A stretch of 23,203 bases of DNA. It comes from Macrocybe gigantea (Eukaryota; Basidiomycota; Agaricomycetes; Agaricales; Callistosporiaceae). The notes beneath the pieces were generated by a model that saw nothing but the letters and a program-made list of their open reading frames with translations, ran no database searches and was not told the origin of the DNA. The position numbers and the translations under genes are program-made. Location: positions 1 to 23,203 of the forward strand of contig SJRY01000285.1 of the NCBI GenBank assembly GCA_011319805.1. The letters run 5' to 3'. Positions 8,764-17,320 of this stretch are shown piece after piece (positions within the stretch are counted from its first letter, which is position 1; every line of letters starts with the position of its first letter).

Positions 8764-10626
8764 ATGAGCGACGATCTGCTCAACATTGTCGGCAGCAGTG
8801 GACCTCCACCGCTAAATCCCCACCCGGGTCGGACCTCCTCTGGTCCTTCTCGATCCTCTGCTCCACCCCAGCTCGCTCTGGAGACAAGAGCCTCCTTTTT
8901 CAAAGCGGCGATGGCCTTATGGACACCGACGACGCTGGACCTTCTAACACTGGCGGGTCTGCTGAACCCACTGTGCCCCCTCTCCGTCAATGCTGTCCAC
9001 TGAGGCAGCTTACAATGACAATTCTATCAGGATAGTGATCTTTGCAGAAGGGCATCAGTTCCTTCACGGTGAAGCGAAGGCCGCTACCGAGTCCCTCGCT
9101 GCCCTCAAGGATTGGATCCTTAAGGTCGGCAAAGCCTCTGTCTCCATTCCGGCGGGCTACCAGTTTGCCATCGCTGAGGGTATTGCGGCCTTGGTCGCCA
9201 CTGCTGGCAATGTTAACATGTTTTCCGTCCCTACATTGGAGGGACCTCAGCATCAACTCGGTGCGCGCTTGCAGAGTATTGTGAACGTGCACCTTCCCAC
9301 TCGTGGGAAGTCGACCCGCTTTGCCGACCCTGCCACTCACCACTCTCCTTCTGGTACTGTGCGACCAGAGGACTCTCGTTCGAATCAGGGCGCTCCCCCT
9401 CCGAGACTGGCTCGGAACCCAACCGCCCTCCTCCACCCCCTCGTGCGCGATCTCGTTCCCGGACTCCTGGATGTGGACCGCCCCCCCCGGTCAATAGGGC
9501 TACTCGCCCATCTTCCGGCAAGCGCTCTTATGCACAAGCCTTGGCCCAACCAGCCAGTACTCCCGCCGAGGCTATTGTAGCTCTGGCAAAAACATTTCCA
9601 CACCTCCCTGCTGAGAAGATTGTCTCCTTGCAAAAGGAAGCAACCGGGGAGTCATCAGGACCGCCTAAGAAGAAGGTGAAGTCCACCTCTCATGGACCAT
9701 CCTGGCGTAATGTCCAGGTCAGTTACTCTTTCCCAGGTGACAATGATTCCGTTGCTGCTGGAGCTCTCCTGAATGCCCTTAATAGGGCGTTGACTACTGG
9801 CAAGTCCTGGATTCGCTGTGAATCCATCCAGGATCACTCCGCCTCCTCGTTCTCCTGCTTGATGACGAGGGTGGCTTCTCTGAAGGACCTCAGCATTTTG
9901 CGCGAGGCTGCCCTCCGCTGTGCTCCGGCAGGTTCTACTGTCGAGCTCGCTATCCCGACGAGCATTTCCTATTTGAAAACTGCTCGACGTACCCTACTTC
10001 AATGCTGATGGCAGTATTATCACTGCTCGACAAGCTTATGAGATTCTCCGAGATTCTTCGTTCTCGGATCTCATCACCCTCGTTGGAGTTCCGCGTGTTA
10101 TGCGCAACTCTAAAAATTCCGATACTGCAACCGTTTGGTTCAATATCGAAGACACGTCAACTGGCCAAAACGTTAAAGCTCTGGACAATTGCACCGTCAT
10201 GGTCAGGAACTGGCGCTGCCGATTCAAGGCCGCTCTCTCTTCGCCGGGAGTTCCTCTCTGCGAACGCTGTTGGCGCTGGGGCACTCAGCTCTTAAGTGCA
10301 ACCAGCAGTCCCTTCGCTGCCCGCTCTGTGGGGAATCCCACAGAAAAGAACATCATCGCACCCTGGCGTCCTGCTGCAAGGCATGACCCAAGGCCAACCC
10401 TCCTCGTGAGGCCACGCCAGCAGGCCAGCCCTGCCCTCATCCTCCTAAGTGTCTCAGCTGCAGCCGAGACCACTCCACCGACGACTGGAAGTATCCCTTC
10501 TGGAAAAATCGCTTTGATCCAGATTGGATCAAGGAACACTATAAGCTGGTACGTGATCGCAAACGATCAAGTAACAATTATCCTAATGCCTCCCCGCAGT
10601 GTAATGCAGAGGCCGACGCATCATGA
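8764..10626 (+). pseudogene. LINE B1 ORF1, gag-like protein, frameshifted
   Basis: It starts at ATG 8764 (MSDDLLNIVG), as in copy C. The proline/serine-rich start is open to about 8870, where the frame is lost at a run of C. The conserved middle block (AAYNDNSIRIVIF to MFSVP) is read in the frame open at 8990-9410, and the frame at 9541-9980 carries ALAQPAS, PKKKVKST and the folded region. A third frame, from 10100, carries NSDTATVWFNIED and the first half of the zinc knuckle CERCWRWG. A one-base loss there removes its His and last Cys from the frame. Later knuckle remnants are visible in other frames. It ends at the TGA within the ATGA overlap at 10623-10626. Confidence 0.8.
10623..10626 (+). 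promoter_or_regulatory. ATGA stop-start overlap of ORF1 and ORF2 in LINE B1
   Basis: Same context and geometry as in copies A, C and D: the last ORF1 codon is TCA, then TGA, sharing bases with the ORF2 ATG. Confidence 0.65.
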
Positions 10627-13600
10627 GTGTCTCCTCAGGTAGCGCAGCCTTGGCTGTGGTCCCCGGTTCAAGGGGACGCTCATTGATTTCTTCTTTTCGT
10701 ATTTTCTCTCAGAATGTAAATAGAAAATATGTACACATGGACATGCTCCTCTCTACTCTCGGGAGGGATTATGATATTCTGTTTTTCCAAGAACCCGCTT
10801 GGAATCTCATAAGACATGCTCCATCTGCCCACAATGTTGAGGGTGAGGCAGTAATTGGTGGTCCCACTCATCCAGACTGGACCTGTATCGTCCGCTGATC
10901 ATCTCTCGAGGATCCTCCTCGGATTATGGCCTATGTACATAACAGGCTTCGTCGCCTGCGTCCATCCCTTCGTCGTGACCTAGTTGATAGTCGCGATCTT
11001 ATGATTGTTAGCTTTGCCACCCCTGGCAAGCCTCTCTTTCTTGCTAACGCCTACTCTGATGTAGATGCTAGCGCATCCGTCTCCTGCATGATTGTGCAGA
11101 GCGTCCCGATTTCCCCAACTTGATTTATCTCGGAGGGGACTTCAATTGTCATTATGAACTCTGGGATGGAATTCATAATTCGCAGCGCTCTCGAGGAGAG
11201 ATGCTGTGTAATGCAGCTCTTGATCTCGGTCTAGAATGGTCGGAACCCAGTAACCCTGGGCTGACATTCATTTCACACAACCCTGAGCTTCGGCCCTCGG
11301 TTATTGATTTGATGTTCATCCCATCGATAGTGTGGATTGTCATCCTCGCATTGTTGATGCGCTCAAGTTGACATCGGACTATGCTCCACTGTCACTTGTG
11401 TTGGACGTTCCCCTGCTTGACTTATCTGTCTGGCATCGAACACTAAGCAAAGACAGTGTGCCGGAGTTTATCTCTGACATTGCTGGTGATCTCCTCAGGA
11501 TGGACATAGTCCCTATCGAGACTAACAACGACCTCGAAAGTGTCTTGCTGACACTCTCGAAGGCTATTGACCGAGCTTGGAACCTTCATTCTAAGGAATG
11601 CAATCTTTCGAAACAGAGCAAAGGTTGGTAGAACCAGCACTGCTCTGAGACTCTTGATACTTTCAGGCAAACCCGTACTGAAAGGGATCATCGCATCTGG
11701 CGGCGAGCTGTCAAAGATGCTAAACGTGCCTTCTTTGATCAGCGGATCAAAGAGGTTGCCGAAAAATCTCGTCGTCCATGGGATCTAGCTGCGTGGACGA
11801 AACAGAGACCTTTACCAGATTACGAAGCTATCTCCTATCAGGGACAGCCATGCAACTCTATCGAAGCGCTTTGGAATGCGCTTGATAAGTCTTATAACGC
11901 TGCATCTGATCGCGCAGTTAATTTGGATTGCCTTAACGATCTCAAAGCGCATCTGGTGAGGGACTGGGTCCCTTTCTCTGCTACAGAACTCCGAGAGTCC
12001 TTGGAGCCTTGTAGCAATACATCGGCACCAGGACCAGATCATCTGTCTTGGAGCCATGTTAAACAGCTGGTGAAGTTCCCTCACGTAGCTGCATTTATCT
12101 TGAACATTGCAAATGCATGTTTAGACCTGGGGCATTGGCCCTCTTACTTCGAGCAGAGCTTGTCCGTTATCATTCCGAAACCTGGCAAACCTGCATATGA
12201 TACCCCAAAAGCCTTTCGTCCAATTGTGCTTTTGAATACCCTCGGCAAGCTTGTCGAGAAGATGCTGGCACGACGTATGCAGTATGAAGCGACCAAATTT
12301 GCTCTATTCGATCCGAAACAGTTTGGCGGCATCCATCAGAATTCAACTGAGGATGCCGGAATCTTCCTTACCCACATTATCCGCCAAGGATGGTCTAGGG
12401 GCTTCAAAACAAGTGTCATTGCCTTTGATGTTGCTCAATATTTCCCTTCACTCAACCACCGTATGTTAGTGAAGATTCTTCAACACGGAGGCTTTGCACG
12501 ACAAGTGTCAAAGTTCTTTGAATCGTATCTCGTTGGGCGCAAGACTTCCTATGCCTGGCGCAGCGCTATCTCTCCAGAGTTCGACGCCGACGTTGGGGTT
12601 GGTCAAGGCTCTGCTCTCTCTCCAGTATTGTCAGCGCTTTACTTAGCGCCGGTGCTGAAATTATATCAGAAAGCTGGTGACATGCCAGTTATTATGTCAT
12701 TCGTCGATGATGGACTGATTATTGCTCAGTCCAAATCCACAGCAGACAATGTCCCGAAACTGCAGAGGGCTTATGCATCTATACATAACCTCTTCACTGA
12801 CTTCGGCCTTGTTGTAGAACACAACAAAACTGAACTACAGCATTTTTCGCGCAATAGTGCGGACCCTTGTCCGTCTATTGACTTGGGATTTGCTCCGTTC
12901 ACGGGCAATACCCCTCTTCGACCCAAGGATGTCTGGCGATACCTTGGCTTCTTCTTGGACGTGCACCTCTCGTTTAAGGAGCATGTTCGTTTCTACGCCA
13001 CAAAGGCCCTGACTACGGCCAGAGCCTTTCAGATGTTAGGCAACTCTGTCCGAGGCTTATCTCCTCAACAGAAGTGCATCCTCTACCTGTCATGCGCGCG
13101 TCCGATCGCAACGTATGGCTGTTTATTATAGAACTTCAATGGCATGCGTAACATCGCACTGTTGAAACAATTACGCCAGATGCAGCGTAAAGCTTGCATT
13201 TGGATCAATGGACAGTTTCGCACCACTCCCGAGGGTGCGGCTGAGACGATGGCCTGTGTCGAACCTATCGGCGGGTTCATCAAAAGGTTGAAAGTCGGGT
13301 CCTCTGCCCACCTCGCCAATTCCAATCTAAGACATGCTCTCATATCAATCAGTATGCCCGCTTCAGCTGGGGGCGACCCATCTACAGTGAGAAATCTCGC
13401 TGCTCTATCGGACAGGCAGCGATCTGTGCTCAAGTCCCCTCTCAAGGATCTGGTGGATCTGAAACCACCACTCTTTTTAACCACGGATTATTTTGCTAAT
13501 GCAAATAACCCGGGCAGGCGGCTTGTCGACGAGTTTGGCAGTCGCTTTGAGATCCATAAGCTACTTGGCTGAGACGAGGACTTGGTGAAAGCTTATCGTG

Positions 13601-13944
13601 CATCGCTGGATCAGACACTTGCTCAGTGTTCGATCCAGCATGATTGCTCTTATGTGAGTAGTGATGGCTCAGTGCCTGCGAAAGCAGAAGTGCCCTTCAA
13701 GCAGTCTGTTGCCACTTCACGTGTATATCGTGAGGGCAGACTGGTCTCTGAAATTCGTCAGCCAGTTGGCAAAGCAATGAGCGACGATGCTGAGCTTATT
13801 GGATTGCGAATGGCGATCCAAAAGGCTATCGCACAATATGGAGTCAATTCTGTCATGTGTTTTTTGGACTCGATGAATGCAATCAATTGCATCATCGATT
13901 GCAATCCTCACTCTGTGCAGTCGCATTCTATTGCACTGTGCAGA
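10623..13944 (+). pseudogene. LINE B1 ORF2, endonuclease and reverse transcriptase, 3'-truncated
   Basis: The endonuclease opens with SFRIFSQNVN and FFQEPAW; GGDFNCHYELWD lies near 11125-11165. The longest open stretch, 11923-13131 (402 codons), holds a nearly complete RT: APGPDHLSW, FRPIVLLNTLGK, FDVAQYFPS with the first catalytic Asp, GVGQGSALSP, and FVDD at 12700-12711. Single-base nonsense changes stand at 10896-10898 (TGA for CGA), 11629-11631 (TAG for TGG), 13129-13131 (TAG for TGG) and 13570-13572 (TGA for CGA). There are also frameshifts near 11080-11120, 11340 and 11900. RNase H starts (SSDGS near 13660, DDAELIG, FLDS) and is cut at 13944 by the tRNA-like segment, so the zinc tail is missing. 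Confidence 0.85.
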
Positions 13945-13947
13945 GGG

Positions 13948-14032
13948 GGCTGGTTGGCATAGCGGTAAATGCGAGTCAGGTAGTCCTGTGGCTGTGGCAA
14001 GCCACGAAGCCGCGGGTTCTAGTCCTGGAGGT
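13948..14032 (+). promoter_or_regulatory. tRNA-derived head with RNA polymerase III A and B boxes
   Basis: The A box TGGCATAGCGG is at 13955-13965 (consensus TRGCNNAGYNGG, one base shorter). The B box GGTTCTAGTCC is at 14015-14025 (consensus GGTTCGANTCC, one mismatch). They are 60 bases apart. A D-arm stem GCAT / ATGC (13957-13960 / 13969-13972) and a variable-arm-like hairpin TGGCT / AGCCA follow, which suggests a class II (Leu/Ser-type) tRNA ancestor. The acceptor ends do not pair well, so this is a relic head and not a working tRNA gene. Confidence 0.65.
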
Positions 14033-14074
14033 AGCATCTTCAGGTTTGCATTCGGAAGTGTCCGGAGCTGGTTC

Positions 14075-14254
14075 CATGTGACGCGGGCAGGAAGTATCAC
14101 GACCCTGTGACAGTTGTTCCACGAGGGAGGTGACTTGGTCATGTGACTAAGCAGCTGGCACGTGACGTAAGCTGGGTTATGCGTCACACATGTGACTTAC
14201 CCCACTATGTGGGTCAAGTGTCACATGACCCTAACTCACGTGCAAGCACGTGAT
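14075..14254. promoter_or_regulatory. Cluster of six CAYGTGAY (E-box/CDEI-like) octamers
   Basis: Matches to RTCACRTG on either strand: 14075-14082, 14140-14147, 14159-14166, 14189-14196, 14220-14227 and 14247-14254, plus a CACGTG core at 14237-14242. Such sites bind Cbf1/USF-type bHLH proteins in fungi. Whether they are bound here is unknown. Confidence 0.6.
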
Positions 14255-14814
14255 CCCCGATCTAAAAAGTGTAGGGGCCGAAAGGATAAGGGATTATACC
14301 GGGAATTGGGCTGATAACCACCCGATGGCGTTTGAGCCAACAGGGCACCCGGTACCGTGTGAGCTGCCTGAAGTAGGGGTCCACGGAGGTTAGTCATGGC
14401 GCAGTACGCTTTGGCGGAAGTAGATCCAGACCCATTCAGCTAAGGGCTTCCCCTGTGGGAACCTGTCATGGGAGGACCATGGACCTTGCTGTAATATCGG
14501 AGGCCAGTCTGGCAGGCACATGGCAAGACAGAGACCTTGGACAGATGGGGATCCGCGCCCTAAGGGGCATCAGTGAACCATCTGCCAGAGGACGGGAAGG
14601 CAGGACTGGGGGTCGCGCCCCAGACACCGCTGGGCCGTAGCAAGGCTGGACAGTCTCCAGTCCTTGGCTCGAGAGACCTAACTCCTCTGTCGGTGGCCCT
14701 GGGATAATACACCCAGGTTGCCGCTTAAGTTGAATCCGAAGTGCGAACTCCTGGGTTCCGTGGGACTCTGGGGACCCCAGTGTGTAGGTGAAAGTCCATG
14801 CCGACCTACTTGGC
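14255..14814. other. GC-rich non-coding body, nothing recognised
   Basis: Both strands have short open frames, but none has motifs, a family resemblance or convincing coding character. I see no RNA family, LTR terminus or inverted repeat that I can name here. Confidence 0.4.
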
Positions 14815-15102
14815 AGGCTTAAACAGTTCCCCTTGGCGTGGATGGCCTTGGGGTGCAAGTGTCGGACAAAAAGCCTTAATCCGGCAGACCGCAGCTGAGT
14901 AAGACGGTACCATCCCTGAGTCCACACCCAATTTGGGGAGGCCTCGGCCGTTGGCAAGGGGGGGTCCGCAGACCAAATAGGGAGGGCATAAGCCCGACGG
15001 ATGCACACTGGACCCACATAAGGAGTCCTAGGTTAAGGGTTCCCCTGGGCGTGGATGGCCCTGGGGTGAAAGTGCTGGACATTAGCCTTAATCTGGCAGA
15101 CC
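14815..15102 (+). repeat. Imperfect direct repeat, two units of about 75 bp
   Basis: Unit 1 (14815-14890) and unit 2 (15028-15102) share GTTCCCCTKGGCGTGGATGG, then GGGGTG.AAGTG, GGACA and GCCTTAATCYGGCAGACC with a few changes and small indels. They are offset by about 213 bases. The function is unknown; an internal tandem duplication of the element body is likely. Confidence 0.7.
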
Positions 15103-15145
15103 CACCTAGGTAGCAGCCTCCCCTGCAAGGGGGGGCTAAACTTCG

Positions 15146-16026
15146 CTTATGTGAGTAGTGATGGCTCCATGCCTGCGAAAGCAGAAGTGCCACTTAAGCA
15201 GTCTGTGTCAGCGTCGCGTGTTTATCGCGAGGGCAGGCTGGTCTCTGAGATTCGTCAGCCAGTTGGTAAATCAACGAGCGACGATGCTGAGCTCATTGGG
15301 TTGCGAATGGCAATCCAAAAGGCTATCGCACAAGATGGAGTTAATTCTGTCGTGTGCTTTTTAGATTCGATGAATGCAATCAATCGCATCATCGATTGCA
15401 ACCCCCACTCTGTGCAGTCGCATTCTATTGCACTTTGTAGATCATTGAAAGCTTGGCTCTCAGAGTCCGAGCAGCGCCGGATTGAATTCTGGCACGTCCC
15501 TTCCAAATGGAAGTGGGCAATACAAGTCGAGGCTCACGAGCTTGCCCGGAGCCTGGAGGTTCCCCTGGGACTTTGTCCCCTCTATACCACCGATGGCCTT
15601 CGAAAGGAGGCTGACGATGATATGCATAGCACTTGGTTCCAGAATTCTGGGAACAAGAAATACATTGGTGCTTCCACATTTCGTTTTCACGAAGCAGGAA
15701 AGCCAAATTCCTATGAACGGCCCTCTCGGAAGAGAACGGGCTTCATGAAGTTAGTGACAGAGAACGAGCTTTTTGCTCGCTGCACACGACTTGCATGCGG
15801 CCACGCCCCGATCAATGTGTATCGGGCACGGTTTAATTTCGTTGAGAGCGACTTATGCTCTTGCAGACAAGGGCCCGAAGACTCCGTCCACGTCATGACT
15901 CAGTGCCGCAACTGGCACAGGCCAACTGAACGCCAGTTCGATGCATTTGTGCATCACTGGTTTATCAAGTACCTCGCATCCAACAAGGCGGCAGGAGCTT
16001 TTATTCCGGATCCAGGTGGCGGGTGA
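15146..16026 (+). pseudogene. LINE B2 ORF2 C-terminal part: RNase H and zinc tail, open but headless
   Basis: About 292 codons are open without a native start. RNase H carboxylates: Asp in SSDGS (residue 4 of the open stretch from 15151), Glu in DDAELIG and Asp in FLDSMNAIN. The last motif reads WHVPSKWKW...EAHELARSL, where many RNases H have a further Asp; here that position appears to be His. The tail has LACGHAPINVYRARFN and CSC...H...C, a zinc-binding pattern common at the end of LINE ORF2. It ends PDPGGG, TGA at 16024-16026. It gives the best uninterrupted view of the C-terminus of this family. Confidence 0.85.
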
Positions 16027-16401
16027 CTGCCGCTCTGTAGTGGAGATTGCCCGGGGCAACCCAGGCAATCTTAAAGCAGTAGGACCAGTGACCGAAGTGC
16101 TGATCGAGCACTATGCGAACCGCAAACTTTGCGACAGCATCCGTTATAGGTCCGTTTGGACTTTTTATGTGGAATTGACCACAACCGGCCCTTCGGGGCT
16201 GGGGGACGGTGCTCAAGCAAGTGAGTATGCATGAGCTCGGGTCTTTTAGCTCGAGCGCGGGCACGAGAGAGCAGGGCATTGTAGCCCTCTATGTACTCTC
16301 CTTCAGTCTGGTTTGGATCGGACTCATCGTATTTATAGTAGGTACCGGTGTGTATTTACAAGCGGACTGCCATCATGCACTGCTATATAAATTGTTGATT
16401 T
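16027..16401 (+). other. LINE B2 3' UTR
   Basis: It is aligned over its whole length with the A and D 3' UTRs. Hairpin 1 keeps pairing through a G-T wobble (AGGTCC / GGACTT). Hairpin 2 has a TTCG loop closed by C-G pairs, the stable cUUCGg form. Hairpin 3 has changed sequence on both arms but still pairs. Confidence 0.6.
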
Positions 16402-16423
16402 AAAAAAAAAAAAAAAAAAAAAA
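16402..16423 (+). repeat. Poly(A) tail of LINE B2
   Basis: A run of 22 A, joined at 16424 directly to the broken interior of the inverted copy C. Confidence 0.9.
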
Positions 16424-17320
16424 GATTGGCACTAGGTCCATACCGAACAGATCGCCAGCAATGTCAGAGATAAACTCGGGCACACTGTCCTTTGGAAGAG
16501 TCCGGCGTGGATCTGACAGGTCCAGTAGCAGAATGTCTAAGGAGAGCGACAATGGACGATGGTCCGACGTCAATCTCAGGTCATCACGAATGACTGGCGC
16601 CACCCCCATCACATCAATGGGGGTAAACATTAAATCAATAACTGAGGGCCGAAGCTCCACGTTATGTGAGATGAAGGTCAGGCCATGGTTAGATGGCTCC
16701 ACCCAGTCAAGACCAAGATCGAGTGCTGCATTACACAGCATCTCTCCTCGTGTGCGCTGCAAGGTATGGACTCCATCCCAGAGTTCATAATGACAGTTGA
16801 AGTCCCCTCCTAAATAAGATAGATTGGGGAAGTCAGGTCTTTCTGCACACTCATGCAGCAAATGTATAGCGCTTCCGTCTACATCAGAGTAGGCGTTAGC
16901 GAGGAATAGAGGCTCCCCGGGAGTGGAGAAGCTGACAATCATCAGATCGCGACTGTCAACAAGATCACGTCGAAGGGAAGGGCGCAACCAATGTAAGCGG
17001 TTGTGGATGTATGCCATGACACGAGGCGGGTCCTTGTATGATGAGCGGCGAACGATGCAAGTCCAGTCAGGATGACTGGGACCTCCAATTACTAGCTCGC
17101 CATCAGTGCTATGCGCTGATGGGGCTTGTCTTAGCAGGTTCCAAGCGGGCTCTTGGAAGAACAAAATATCATAGTCCTCTCCCATAGTGGAGAGGAGAAC
17201 GTCCATATGTACATATTTCCTATTTACATTTTGAGAGAAAATACGAAACGAAGAAATCAAAGAGCGTCCGCCTGGCCCAGGGACAATAGCCGGGGCTGGT
17301 CCACTGGAGGTGTTGCTCAT
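16424..17320 (-). pseudogene. LINE C ORF2 N-terminal part: complete APE-type endonuclease
   Basis: It is open from ATG 17320 to the break at 16424, 299 codons, after which the frame runs into the reversed poly(A) of B2 and reads phenylalanines. The endonuclease nicks target DNA to start reverse transcription. Motifs: QNVN at residues 30-33, FQEPAW 55-60 (catalytic Glu), GDFNCHYELWD 172-182, SVIDLMF about 226-232 and SDHRPL 252-257 (Asp-His pair). All usual APE-family catalytic positions are present, so this domain looks intact, unlike those in A, B and D. RT and RNase H are lost. Confidence 0.88.
17317..17320 (-). promoter_or_regulatory. ATGA stop-start overlap of ORF1 and ORF2 in LINE C
   Basis: Both frames are open around the junction here, so the overlap is direct: ORF1 ends EADAS-stop and ORF2 starts MSNTS one base back. 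It is kept although copy C is clearly diverged from A, B and D. Confidence 0.75.

Larger units (their letters stand above)
8572..13944 (+). mobile_element. LINE copy B1, full 5' end, cut within RNase H
   Basis: The 5' leader is nearly identical to that of copy A and starts inside the copia integrase frame. ORF1 and ORF2 follow. The LINE match stops at 13944, about 1.0 kb before the expected ORF2 end and 3' UTR, where a tRNA-like segment starts. The missing 3' part does not appear elsewhere in the window. By eye it differs from A by several percent, mostly substitutions, and has fewer indels. Confidence 0.88.
13945..15145 (+). mobile_element. Non-coding segment with tRNA-like head (SINE-like) between LINE B1 and B2
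   Basis: This 1.2-kb stretch matches no LINE or copia sequence and has no convincing ORF. From left to right it holds a tRNA-like region with A and B boxes, a cluster of CACGTG/CATGTG motifs (14075-14254), a GC-rich body, and an imperfect direct repeat (14815-15102). It starts exactly where B1 breaks off and ends exactly where the B2 LINE match begins. It has no poly(A) of its own. It may be a SINE or a chimeric retroposon that uses the LINE 3' end as its tail. It may also be an unrelated insertion onto which B2 later inserted. Confidence 0.5.
15146..16423 (+). mobile_element. LINE copy B2, 5'-truncated in RNase H, with 3' UTR and poly(A)
   Basis: It begins CTTATGTGAGTAGTG, equal to copy A from 5043, and runs without frameshift to the ORF2 stop, the full 3' UTR and 22 A. 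Its first 296 bases overlap the last 296 bases of B1 (13649-13944) at about 90 percent identity by eye count. B2 is therefore not the missing end of B1 but another copy. Confidence 0.88.

Noticed and set aside
13948..14032. A functional tRNA gene
   Set aside because: The A and B boxes are good, but the acceptor arms do not pair, the anticodon arm is distorted, and it sits at the head of a repeat-like segment inside a LINE.
14466..15017. 183-codon open frame on the minus strand in the non-coding segment
   Set aside because: It has no recognisable motif, an uneven proline/leucine/arginine-rich composition, and sits in GC-rich sequence where long frames arise by chance. A protein search of other copies would decide.
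13649..15441. B1 and B2 as two halves of one LINE split by an insertion
   Set aside because: They overlap by 296 bases at about 90 percent identity, far too long and too diverged for a target duplication.
13932..16434. Imperfect target duplication ATTGCACT / ATTGGCACT around the tRNA-headed unit
   Set aside because: Both copies are explained as ordinary LINE sequence (B1 RNase H and C ORF2), and the match is short and inexact.
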